From the NCBI RefSeq assembly GCF_000835495.1, contig NW_015622541.1:2418001-2482000 (forward strand): a DNA stretch of 64,000 bases, read 5' to 3'. Under the pieces are notes generated by a model. The model ran no database searches. It had not been told where the DNA came from and was given only the letters and a program-made list of their open reading frames with translations. Position 1 is the stretch's first letter. Every line of letters starts with the position of its first letter. The stretch is from Cladophialophora immunda (taxonomy: Eukaryota > Ascomycota > Eurotiomycetes > Chaetothyriales > Herpotrichiellaceae). This document shows positions 10,453-20,129 of the stretch, piece by piece. Made by a program: the position numbers and the translations under genes.

Positions 10453-11517
10453 ATGTCTGGCAAGACCATGAAAGCATTCCGGCTGGTCGAGTACGGCAAG
10501 CCAGGTCAATACTGCGAAGTGCCCATCCCCTCGCCGAAGGAAGGGGAGGTCCTTATCCGCATGAAGGCCGCCGGCCTCTGCCGCTCGGATCTCGACATGG
10601 TTGACTCTCTGCCGGGCTCGGACCCCTACGCCTCCGCCGTTGACGCACCATATACCCTCGGCCACGAGAACGCCGGGGTCATCGAGGCGCTGGGCGCCGG
10701 GGTGACGGACCTCCAGATCGGCGAGGGCGTGGCCGTGCGCCACATGCCGCACTGCTCGCACTGTGAATTCTGCATCCGCGGCGTCGAGCAGCACTGCGAG
10801 ACGTACAAACGCGGCGCCATCGAGATCAACCGCGGCACGGGCTGGGACGGCGGGCTCGCCGAGTTCATGATCTGCCCGCGCGATCAGCTGGTCAGCATCG
10901 GTAGCGAAGATCCCATCAAGTACGCGCCCTTGACCGACGCGGGAGTAACGGCTTATCACGCCGTGGGCACGGTCAAGGATCGGCTCAGGCCTGGATCTTC
11001 GGCCCTCGTGATCGGGTGTGGTGGTTTGGGATCTTATGCCATCCAGTTCCTGCTCTTATTGGTGGGTGTCAAGGTGTACGGCGTCGATGTCAATGAAAAT
11101 CGGTTGGCCATCGCCCGCAAATTGGGCGTCAAGAAGGCATTCAAGGCGGGGACAAACGCCGCGGCCGAGATCCTGGAAGAAACCAACGGAAAAGGCATCG
11201 ACGGCATCATTGACTTTGTTGGGAGCAACCAGAGTCTGGAGTTGGCCATGAAGCTTTCCCGACCACAGGGCCGAGTCGTCTTGGTCGGCATGGAGATGGG
11301 CTCAGTGCAGGTCGGCTGGAACAGGATTGCGACGAGTTGTGAATTTGCCATCAGTCTGGGATCGACCCGCAGGGACCTCGAGGAGGTGTGCTACCTGGCT
11401 TCGACAGGCAAACTCACCATCGATGTCGATTCGTTTCCCTTTGATAAGGTTCCTGAGGCGTACCAGGCACTTCGGGACGGGAAACTCAACGGGCGAGCAG
11501 TTATCACATTCGATTGA
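10453..11517 (+). CDS. Zinc-dependent medium-chain alcohol dehydrogenase
   Basis: Single exon, 354 aa. An MDR-family NAD(P)-dependent alcohol/aldehyde oxidoreductase. The catalytic zinc ligands Cys43 and His71-Glu72 (GHE) are present. The structural-zinc lobe has Cys101, Cys104, Cys107 and Cys115 (C-x2-C-x2-C-x7-C). The nucleotide-binding glycine motif GCGGLGS is at about 188-194, followed by an acidic residue at the end of the second strand (VYGVDVNENR), which favours NAD over NADP. The length is normal. Convergent with the Zn2Cys6 regulator, only 65 bp between stops. Its place suggests oxidation of an alcohol intermediate of the pathway (inference). Confidence 0.92.
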   Translation: MSGKTMKAFRLVEYGKPGQYCEVPIPSPKEGEVLIRMKAAGLCRSDLDMVDSLPGSDPYASAVDAPYTLGHENAGVIEALGAGVTDLQIGEGVAVRHMPHCSHCEFCIRGVEQHCETYKRGAIEINRGTGWDGGLAEFMICPRDQLVSIGSEDPIKYAPLTDAGVTAYHAVGTVKDRLRPGSSALVIGCGGLGSYAIQFLLLLVGVKVYGVDVNENRLAIARKLGVKKAFKAGTNAAAEILEETNGKGIDGIIDFVGSNQSLELAMKLSRPQGRVVLVGMEMGSVQVGWNRIATSCEFAISLGSTRRDLEEVCYLASTGKLTIDVDSFPFDKVPEAYQALRDGKLNGRAVITFD

Positions 11518-11582
11518 GCTACTCATTCTGGGTACTGTGAACATCCTCCCAAAATAATTCATGCTACAATCTTTCCTGATCA

Positions 11583-14306
11583 TCAAACCATCCCCCCGCC
11601 CGAGAGTATCTCCCCAAAGTAGTTTGAGAGGTGGTTGCTGGAGCCTATCAAGTCCGTGGGGAAATACAATTCGCTAAGAAAATCGGGTGACAAGTCTGAT
11701 TGAGTCTCGTTGGTGTTGGCGAAAGAGAGCGAATTGCTCTGTCGAACAAGGTCGTTGGCTTGCACGCTGTCTACCAACATCGGTAATTGCTGCACCGCGG
11801 TGGAAGTAGAATCGATCAAAGGCTCGATTTGACCATCTGCAATGCCGCAGTGTGCTGTTTGTTGTACAGTAGTTTCTTGGAATGTCATTGGGCCGTTGCC
11901 ATACGTGCAGGGATCGATCGAGTCGAAGCCATGCGTGACGTTTTGAGGCCGAATGCTTCCCGCAGCGATCGCAGATAGCCCAGGTCTCTGTGCGATTAAA
12001 GTACTTGCCCGGCGTTGAGGATAGCATTCCGAGAAATCGCTCGCTGTGCCTGCCCTTTAGTTAGCAACCAGGTGGAAAATGCTAGAATCGGTCTTTGTGC
12101 CTACCATGGCTTCCTGTACTCCCCTGATTGAATTGGTCGCAGCCCTGGGGGATTGCAGACCTGGAACTGGGCCTGCTGACAGGAGTTCTCGGCGGTGTAG
12201 GTTGGTTTGTTCTCAGGCCATCATCAGCGTGCTTCTCTCCTATCTCTTTCCGAATATTTAAAATCTCGCTCTGAACCACCTCCAAATTCTTTTGAAGTGT
12301 TGATGACATATTCCAGTATCCCACGAACCTGTTGTACGACATGCTTAAAACTTCCAACTTGGAATTGGTCAGACTTTTGTCACTTGAGCTCAGTGGCGCG
12401 AGCTCACGGTAGAGGAGCTGAACGGCACCAGCTAACCAGATCGTATTCGCAAGGAATGGATTCACATATTTGTAGTGCTCTTCGTAGCTGCTATTCACGA
12501 GAAAAACAATCTCGTCCGTAGCTTCTGAGTACTGCTCAAGCGCCTGGCTTTGCCTCAACTGGATGGAATGTTGGTTATCTCTACTCCGGGAGATTTCTTC
12601 GGGGGTGGCCTGGAACAAATGGTACTTGTAGATCATAAGCTTGGTTAACTGGACCATGGCGTGAATGCTGTAGATATAACTATGCTGGAGTCGTTTCTTG
12701 ATCATTCCGTGACGGTCCAGTTCACGTATACCGAAGCTGAGATAGTGATGCCGGTACCTGTGAGGCTTTGGTAGGGCCATGACAGTGCATTGCAGAGCAT
12801 TTCGAATGGTGCAGAGTCGGCTTAACGAGTTCTTATTAGCCATGGTGACCCGACGACCAACATGGCCGTCATCCCTGAATTCGTGTGCCTTATGTCTGTT
12901 TCGGGATTGCACATCGGCTGCTGGTGCTGTATCAACTCCGATCGGGCTCGTGATACTTTGAGCGTCTTTCATCAACGAATTGATCACAATGAACCAAGCC
13001 TTAGGAGACTGGTTCCCAGAGGCTTCGAGAGCTTTGTATCTCTCCAAGATATCTTGTCTGAGTGTACAGCTTTTCTGCGGCACGCCTTGCTGCCAATTAT
13101 GGTCTTCGCAGGGCAGGAAAGTCTCGTTCTGAGACCAGTCGATGCCCGTGGGACAACGGCGAATGACGCTGGCAAATGCGTCCATTTCCCAGATCGCCCA
13201 CCAAGCTCGACGGCGTTCCTCTTCTTCAACCCATCGCGACGGATCGATCTTGTCATAATGGCGGCAGTTTGCATCTATCAAGTGCATATTGAGTTCGTAT
13301 GCACTGCTAATGGCCACCCTCAAATATCTCCAGGCCCGGCCTCGCACTCCTTGTGTAAGAAGCCAGTGTGCGACCAAGATCACAGTTTGGAGCAAAGGAA
13401 GGGAAAGTGGCATATCTTCGCATTCGTAGATGGCCTGATCAACGTATTTTAAGGTTTGATTGATGAAGTCCGGGCGCCGGGCAACTGTTGTCACGGCCGA
13501 AGAAACATTGCCGTCGTCACACTGATCCTGATCTTTGGTGGCAAAAATCATGATTGCTGCAAGAAGCGCCTTGCACTGACTTGCAGTCTCAATATTTTGC
13601 AGGGTAGCTAGGAAATCACGTTCGCGAAAGAGCTGGAAGGACGTGAAATTCTCGAAAAATTGATTGGCACTGAGAATGAATTAGTCGACCGCAGAAATAA
13701 AATCAGGGCGATGAGTATGACTGACAGGCCATCCACTTCGTCAGGAGGAAATCCCAGTGAGTAGCAGCTTGCTGCGACATGGCTTCCTTGTTGACCATGA
13801 CCAATGCTCCTGGGACTATCGTCTTTACTGCGCTTTCCCGGTGAACAAGATTCATGTGAAGGATGCATGATAAAATCGAGACTCTGGATGGTTGTGGTTT
13901 GCCTCTCAGCGACTGCAGAACAGGAGGGCTGTCGTGACCGCGCGTCAGCGGTAGCGCCGGTCTGCTCGACTTGGTCTTGAATAGTTGCGTTGAGGGTTCT
14001 TTTGGTAGGCCTCTGCGGATGGTCTTCTTTCTCTTGCTCACCTAGAAAGTCAGCTTGGGTTCAACAATCCGTAATGTGGTTGAATCTACTTCGACTCTTT
14101 CGCTTGCGCAGGGTCTGCGTTGACCCAATCTTGGGGCCTGGCTTGAGAGGCCTCTCTGGATAGGCGCATGATTGCATAGACTGCTGGCAAAGTTGACAGC
14201 AGGGAAGCTCTCTTCCACACTTGATCTTGCGCTTGCGGCAGACGTGACAAGCAATATTTGACCGTGGTGGGCTGGTCACTTCTTCACCAAAACTGTGTTC
14301 AGACAT
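11583..14306 (-). CDS. Zn2Cys6 transcription factor (Gal4-type, fungal-specific TF domain)
   Basis: Four exons: 14090-14306, 13726-14041, 12105-13669, 11583-12049; introns of 48, 56 and 55 nt; 854 aa. The N-terminal binuclear zinc cluster reads C-x2-C-x6-C-x5-C-x2-C-x6-C (CHVCRKRKIKCGRELPCCQL region, residues about 20-45), followed by a basic linker. A fungal-specific TF middle-homology domain occupies exon 3: NQFFENFTSFQLFRERDFL near its start, then WLLTQGVRGRAWRYLRVAI and EERRRAWWAIWEMDAF. The C-terminal exon is Ser/Thr/Gln-rich, as in activation domains. Start chosen at MSEHSFGEE; an upstream in-frame ATG at 14462 exists. The likely pathway regulator of the island (inference). Targets would be CGG-containing elements; none was assigned. 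Confidence 0.88.
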
Positions 14307-14966
14307 GTCACCCGCACTGGAAATAATGAGCTCTCGTGCGACAGACTTTGTACTTGAGAAGGTGAAGTTCGTTGCAGGCGCGTCGACGACACGACTGCAA
14401 TCGACCAGCAAAGGGCTCACACAAGCCACTGGGGTGCCAAATCTGGGGTAAAACCGAACCACGACGACGACTTGTCAGTTTCTAGCTTCTCCCTGGTTCG
14501 CCATCACCCACTCCAGATCTATCCGCGTTGGCAGAGGCGCGACTGACATGGTGCGAAAGACGAGGCTCCTCAAGGTCAACAAGAAGTCACTGGGTAAGCT
14601 TCGAGTCGCAGGCTGCGATCACTGGTGGGACTTGTGTCTGACTCGCCAAATTCTAGGCTTGTTAGTGTGTCTCGCCAGTTAGGCTTAGGGGCTCCAGAAA
14701 CCGGCTTAGCTGTCCTCAGGTGAAGCATGAAGGGGCTCCTCTACTTCTGGGCGTGTCTAAGCCGTATTAATGCAGACAGTCAGTGTGGATTTGGCTAATG
14801 AGAACATCGGAACAACTGTCTGGTTGATTGTTCGCTCGCTTTGGACAATTCTCCAATCCCTTGAATATAGCAGTCCACGTCGCCGAAGCTCGAAAATGCT
14901 GCAGTCGAACGACTTTGAAGCACGTCGACGTCGCGGAGTTGCGCAATTGCAATCTCCCCAGACATC
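14307..14966. other. Intergenic region upstream of the regulator and the broken ABM gene
   Basis: Promoter sides of the Zn2Cys6 gene (-) and the ABM pseudogene (+). No recognisable gene or repeat. Confidence 0.4.
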
Positions 14967-15764
14967 ATGCCGCCTCCCAAGCAAGCATTGCAGTTGATCA
15001 TGGTGTCTCACCGGCCAGTGCACACAGACGAAGAAATCAACCGAGATCTGGCTCCGGCATTCGAAATTTTGCAAAGGCAGGTAGGTACATGATCCGGGCG
15101 TCGACAAGGTCAATCTTTGCTAAGCGAGAGGGCAGGGCCAACGGACTACATGCGTTGTGGAGAGGCAAGAAGCATGAGGACTGCCACACATAAGTCGCGC
15201 TCCCGCTGTGGGAGAGTCTGGGAGCGAGCCACGCCTTCTTCACAAGTCCCGACTACGCAGAGTTCCACAAAGGGATCCAACCAGCCATGAGTGGAAGAAA
15301 GATCGATTGGCAAAATCACGCCTTGGTGGACATCATGGGCATCGACAAGGCTCACCTGTCGAGAACTCTCGAGTCACGGGCAATAGAGGTTGCTCTGACC
15401 AAAGTCGTCGAGGGCGGCGTGGCAGGCTATTACTCGCAGTTCCGCAAGATTGTGGTACCGATTCTGAATGATGACCCTGGCTGCGATGGGCATTTCATAA
15501 GCCCCTTGGTCGAAAACCCCCCAGGACCAATTGCTTTTGATCAATTGGAAATCAGTCGACGTGAGTACCCTTGGTCCTTTTAAAAGGTCAGATCCGTGGT
15601 TGATGCAAGATCTCAGGCACATCATGAGGAGTTTGAGAAGAGGCCCACATTCAAAGCATGCATCGACGAAAGCATGCATCGACGGTCTGAAGGACTACTA
15701 CGCAGTCTTTGTAGTCCCTTGGTACATTGCCGAACTCAAATTGATACAAGGCAGCTTGCGATAG
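14967..15764 (+). pseudogene. Broken dimeric-barrel (ABM/EthD-type) protein gene
   Basis: Coding remains are clear: exon 1 from ATG 14967 ends before GTAGGT at about 15081. A second block carries ALWRGKKHEDCHT, then an in-frame TAA at 15191-15193, then VALPLWESLGASHAFF and TSPDYAEFHKGIQPAMSG in the same frame. A long intact stretch follows to about 15553, with a good donor (GTGAGT). The last block (HHEEFEKRPTFKACID) is knocked out of frame by an exact 16-bp tandem duplication at 15653-15684. With one copy the frame would continue into YYAVFVVPWYIAELKL and a stop at 15762-15764. The phase at the last intron also does not fit, so a third lesion is likely. The protein was probably a tandem ABM-type barrel of about 230 aa. 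Adjacent and convergent to an SDR. Confidence 0.8.
15653..15684 (+). repeat. Exact 16-bp tandem duplication
   Basis: AAAGCATGCATCGACG occurs twice head to tail (15653-15668 and 15669-15684). It lies inside a coding remnant and shifts the reading frame by +1. It is most simply a replication-slippage or repair duplication. Confidence 0.97.
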
Positions 15765-15876
15765 ACAATGGGCCTTAGGGAAAACCAGACGTGTCACGTT
15801 TGACGGAGATGGGGATGTCGATCTACTTTCAAAGCTGCTATGGGTCACGTTAGGCCTTGACTGGCCACCTATGTAT

Positions 15877-16880
15877 CTAACCAGCTTTGTAGAAACCGCA
15901 TGCGGCGTAACCTCCGTCGACGGTCCAACGAGCTTAGAGATAGCGTCAGTGAACAGCCGACTCCATCAAGGGTTAAAGCAGGAGACTTACCTCCAGTAAC
16001 ATAGGATGCGTCGTCGCTCAAGAGAAATACCAATACTTTTGCGATTTCCTCGGCCTTGCCCATGCGTCCCATCAAAGTGCCGGCGCTCACAACATCAGCG
16101 TTAAACAACCCTTCCGCTTCGCCTTGGCGGAATATTTTGGTATCGACGGGCCCCCTGAAGTCTGATCAGCAGCTTGTCGCCCAGAGGGAGCTCGAGAGTA
16201 AACCCACGGTAAGACTGCGTTGACTCTGATTCCCTTTTTGCCATACTCTCCTGCCGCAGATTCGGTCAGGCCAATGACGCCAAACTTGCTCGAGGCATAC
16301 GCTGCGTTGTTAGGAAGGCCTCTGAGTCCAGACGTGCTTGAGACATTGACAATGGAGCCTCCAGGCCGAGTGAGAACCTGTAGTTCGGCCCGCATGCAAG
16401 CCATGACTCCGGTCAGGTTGACCGCGATCATTTTCTCCCAAGCTTGTTGGTTCTATTACCATGTCAGCCAATGGACAATGGTCTCCCGTCATGTCGCTCA
16501 CAATAGTTTCGGTGGTCTCACCGGCTCCTCCAGCGATTCCAGCAATGTTCGCAGCGCCGTCGAGTTTGCCGAAAACCGCGACAGTTTCCTGGATCCAAGA
16601 ATTGACCTGCTCGACATGGCTTACATCGACCTTCTTGAGGGTGATTTTTGTCCTGTACTGGCTGCCTTTGTTGGTCAGCCGTCGTCTAACGCATGAAGAG
16701 GTCAAGCAGCAGCACAGCATTCGTACAGAGAGACGCAGTCTCGCGGATTCCATCCTCGTCGACATCGCAGATGGCGATACCTTGAGCTCCTAACTCACAC
16801 AGCCTTATCACAGTCGCTCTGCCAATGCCAGAAGCTGCGCCCGTTACGGCGAATACCTTGCCTTCCATTTGAAGATGCAT
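15877..16880 (-). CDS. Short-chain dehydrogenase/reductase (classical SDR) 1
   Basis: Five exons: 16727-16880, 16502-16665, 16209/16208-16452, 15991-16154, 15877-15932 (exon 3 ends at 16208); introns of 49-61 nt; 260 aa. Classical SDR with the cofactor motif TGAASGIG (residues 13-20), an Asp after the second strand (ICDVDEDG), NIAG in place of the usual NNAG, Ser in NVSSTSG and the active pair YASSK. The C-terminal part carries GRMGKAEEIAKVLVFLLSDDASYVTG-type sequence and ends WTVDGGYAACGFYKAG. The GTGGGT donor at 16207 was preferred because it restores PGPVDTKIF in frame. NAD(H)-dependent alcohol/ketone oxidoreductase; substrate unknown. Start could also be the second Met (16868). Confidence 0.88.
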
Positions 16881-17700
16881 TCTAAGAAGGCGGCGTGCGT
16901 TTAGTGGCCTGTGGCCCTCCTGAAGTTGTCGACTTCTTCGCAGGTGCTGGGGGTAGACCTCTAGGCTGCGCTGGATCGCTGGCGCTTCACTATAGCTGAG
17001 ACTCCTGGGCCAGACCAGACCCGACCCGTGGTCCGACTGCAGTTTATGGCCCAAGCCGGCCAAGATCTCTGGTCTGATCCAGTGACATTGCCGACCTGTG
17101 TCGAGACATCGCAACTGTCGTTTCAGTAGAACCCCCGGTCGCCAGATTATGCAGATCTAGCACGAGTGCTTAGCCTGGGGTCCCTGTGGAGTACGTTGGT
17201 GGCGCTTTTGTCGTTGTCGAGTCAGACAACTTCATCTAACCCGAAGGAGTCTGTCGGGCTTGCGTTCACATGCACAGTTGTCGAGTAAGACAACATATTG
17301 CATCGCGGGGGTGGGGTCCAAAAGTGGCAACTGCGCCGAACACGCCAAAATGCGGGGCCCCGTATCTCGCGGATCGACTTCGGAGTGATGGAACCATTGC
17401 AACTCGAGGCAAATGTGGTTCAAGCTATACGGAGTCCACCACATCAATCTGTCCTCTTCAAACCCTTCGCCGAGAAAGTCCTGGACAAGTTGTTGGAGAT
17501 GAAGCAGACGACCCCGACATAGCCGCAGGTTGTGAACGGAGAGACCAAGCGGCAGCTGTAAGTGAAGTGCTGGTCAATTAAAGCCAAGGTTTCCCTCGCG
17601 TGCTTCTAGCCATACCGGCCTCGACAGACATCACAGTATCCCAGCCTTTAGACAAAGACACGTTCCCGCATAGAATTACTATTTCTTCTCCAACCGCAGA
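16881..17700. promoter_or_regulatory. Divergent promoter region SDR 1 / SnoaL-like gene
   Basis: Genes point outward from both ends. An open frame near 17400-17522 ending VLDKLLEMKQTTPT looks faintly like an old C-terminus but cannot be assigned. Otherwise nothing seen. Confidence 0.4.
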
Positions 17701-18180
17701 ATGGCCGACCAGTCCGACGTCATCGAGCAGCTACAAAAGCGCCTCAAGCTCTTGGAGGACAAAGAATCACTAGCCACGCTACTAAACACCTATTGCACCA
17801 CTGCTGACCGCCACGACTGGAATGCCTACGCCGACGTCTACATTGGCGAAGGTGCCGTCATGAGTTTCGAATCCTGGGGAGACATCAACGGCAAGGAGGC
17901 CATTGCGAAAGCGGCCAGCGCGGAGCAGATCTTTGAAGGTCTCCAGCACACCATGACCAATATGCAATTCGAGGTGGACGGCGACGACGCCACTGGCACT
18001 GCTTATCTCTGGTTCTGTGCCACGCCTGAGACGGCCAAACCAGAAATCAACTACGCCTTCGGCGGACCCTACAGCTTCAACTTCAAGCGGACGAGCGAGG
18101 GGTGGAGGATTTCGCATATGAGGCTAAAGAAGATTTGGGCACTCGGCAAAGACACGAAGGGAGTCTTTGGTGCCAACTGA
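17701..18180 (+). CDS. SnoaL-like (NTF2-fold) protein
   Basis: Single exon, 159 aa. Starts with a short coiled helix (VIEQLQKRLKLLEDKESL) followed by the NTF2/SnoaL cone fold: LLNTYCTTADRHDWNAY, VYIGEGAVMSFESWG, then QHTMTNMQFEVDGDDATG and a final strand WRISHMRLKKIW. This family includes bile-acid dehydratase BaiE-like enzymes, polyketide cyclases and inactive binding proteins. An Asp/His pair in the DRHDW segment and His in GLQHTMTN sit where catalytic polar residues occur in relatives. In this context a dehydratase or isomerase acting on an SDR or P450 product is a reasonable guess, not shown. Surrounded by SDR genes. Confidence 0.85.
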   Translation: MADQSDVIEQLQKRLKLLEDKESLATLLNTYCTTADRHDWNAYADVYIGEGAVMSFESWGDINGKEAIAKAASAEQIFEGLQHTMTNMQFEVDGDDATGTAYLWFCATPETAKPEINYAFGGPYSFNFKRTSEGWRISHMRLKKIWALGKDTKGVFGAN

Positions 18181-18597
18181 TGTCCTGGCACGGCTTTCAG
18201 GCTATATACATAGAATGCCGGTATTTACCCAAATGGTGATCAAATATCACTCAATCTTGCTCTAAACTTCTCGCTATGCATTGTTTCTATCATTGGGATT
18301 GGCATTTTCCCTTGCTGTATAGCACGAACGTATACAGCAGACACAGCTCACCGAGCAAACCCTTCTATCTAGACCCATCACTCGCCCAGCAGCGACTGGG
18401 TCTGAGCACTCTATCCGTGGAGTCGATTCGTCCGGTTGAATATTTGGGGGCCCGTCCACGGCATACTAGCCTCGTATTGCTCCGTGGCCATCTCGCAAGA
18501 CTACAAGTACCCCCTGGTCTGCCATATTACTAGGACTCGTTGCTCTACACCGGTGAATATCAGGATTTCCTTTCCTTTCCTTTTCACGAATCTAGAT
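18181..18597. promoter_or_regulatory. Upstream region of SDR 2
   Basis: Tandem-orientation intergenic region with a pyrimidine-rich tract (TTTCCTTTCC) just before the ATG at 18598, as is common in fungal leaders. No gene seen. Confidence 0.4.
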
Positions 18598-19683
18598 ATG
18601 AACGGGCCCATAGCTGCCGCTAGCACAGGCCTACTGGAAGGCAAGGTCGGTATCATCACTGGCGCTGGCACTGCATATGGAATTGGGCGAGAATGTGTCA
18701 AGAAGTTTGCAGCAGCTGGGGCCAAAGCCATCTATGCCTGCGACCTGAACACCAGCGGCATCGCGTCGTTGCGAGAGGAGTGTAAGAAGGCGGGGTACTC
18801 GACCATCATTGAAGGACGGCTGCTGGACGTGTCCAACGAAGAGCGGACGGTGGCTGTCGTCAGGGAGATCACCAAGACACACGGTCGGTTTGATTTCTTC
18901 ATTGCGAATGCTGGGTTCGCCAACTACAGGTGTGTATCGTTGCGTGGATGTCGACGTCTAAAAGTTCCAGATCTGACGTTTTGATGTCATTTCCAGATCA
19001 CTCAACGACACCGAGACGATTCATTATGACCGCCAGGTCAATGTCATGACCAGGGGAGTTTTCCTCGCCATCAAGTACGGTAGTCAGGCGATGATGGTCA
19101 CCTCGGACCAGAAGCCTCAACCTGGCGGGACATTCGTGGTGACGGGATCTTGTGCCGGCTTCTTGGGGTCCTATTCAGACCTTCCGTACGGTCAGTCAAG
19201 CGGGTTCTCACATTTCCAGAAACCGGCTACGCAGATCGCGAAAACGGCTGACAGCGTTGTCTTTGTTCCACAGCTGTCGCCAAAACCGCCTTACACGGCA
19301 TGATCTCCTGCGGCTCCGCCCAGCTCTCCGCGAGCAACATCCGCATCAACGGCGTCGCTCCCGGCTTCACCAAAAGCGGCATCCTGACCAACTCCGAGAA
19401 GGCTGAGAGCGGCGAGTACAAGAACGAGCAGAGCGAAGAGCAGCTGAAACAAAACCACATGTGGTTCTTCGAACGCGCCGGTCTCCTGAAGGCGCCCGAG
19501 TACTACTACAACCGCCTGCAAGACCCCGCGGAGATCGCCAGCGTCCAGCTGTTTTTGGCTACGGATCTGTCGTCGGCGGTCAATGGCCAGATGATTCTGG
19601 CAGACAGTGGCAAAACGGCGGCTGCGACTGGGGAGGCTTGCACGGGGCCTATCCCGCCAATCAAGCCGCTGGATTTGTCGTGA
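18598..19683 (+). CDS. Short-chain dehydrogenase/reductase 2
   Basis: Three exons: 18598-18929, 18997-19190, 19274-19683; 311 aa. The cofactor loop is unusual, TGAGTAYGIG (two extra residues, residues 21-30), as found in some extended fungal SDRs. Asp in YACDLNTSG suggests NAD. NAG is present in FIANAGFANYR, the catalytic Ser in VTGSCAGFLG and YAVAK as the Tyr-x3-Lys pair, which straddles an intron. The C-terminal part (RINGVAPGFTKSGIL, then a lid region with EQLKQNHMWFFERAG) is longer than usual, suggesting a bulky substrate. In the same direction as the P450 that follows. Confidence 0.88.
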
Positions 19684-20129
19684 AAGAGACGGACTCACGC
19701 AATAGCATAGCTTTTGAATTGCACGTAGAAGACCAAAATCTCGGACCTCTCTAATCGGACGCGTTGAACGTGTGACATTGCTCTCCGAACGTCGTTTCCC
19801 TCCTCTCTAACTCCACGTGGAGGTGAGAAGCACAGCTGTCCGCTCCTATATACTCCCGAAGTCAGTCCGCCACCTGCTGCTGGGGTATTGCCGGTGCTGC
19901 GCAGTGCTCCCTGCAGGGGCCGTGAAGTCAGAATTTGGGCAGGTCATTTTCGTTCGTGTGGGGAGTAGTTTGTAGCACGTCGTATCAGAACCCAGCAACT
20001 GTTGCCATCGATGCAAGGCGAGCGCAAGAACCGACTCCCTGGAGTATATGATGCTGGCATAGGGTTTTGCAGTACAATTTCATCTATACGAAACTCCCAA
20101 AACTCACTTTCTGCCTCTAAGTCAGATCG
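19684..20129. promoter_or_regulatory. Upstream region of P450 A
   Basis: Contains a palindrome CCACGTGG (19813-19820, E-box core CACGTG) and a TATATA at 19847-19852, about 280 nt before the P450 start. No gene seen. Confidence 0.45.

Noticed and set aside
10156..10959. Minus-strand 267-codon frame over the start of the alcohol dehydrogenase
   Set aside because: Overlaps the well-supported dehydrogenase frame on the other strand and has no domain.
16155..16207. Reading through this SDR 1 intron as coding
   Set aside because: The through-frame runs into sequence unlike SDRs and ends without the GRMGK/DDASYVTG part; splicing at GTGGGT restores PGPVDTKIF.
17298..17522. Possible C-terminal gene relic ending VLDKLLEMKQTTPT
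   Set aside because: Only a short helix-like stretch with no recognisable family and no upstream coding signal.
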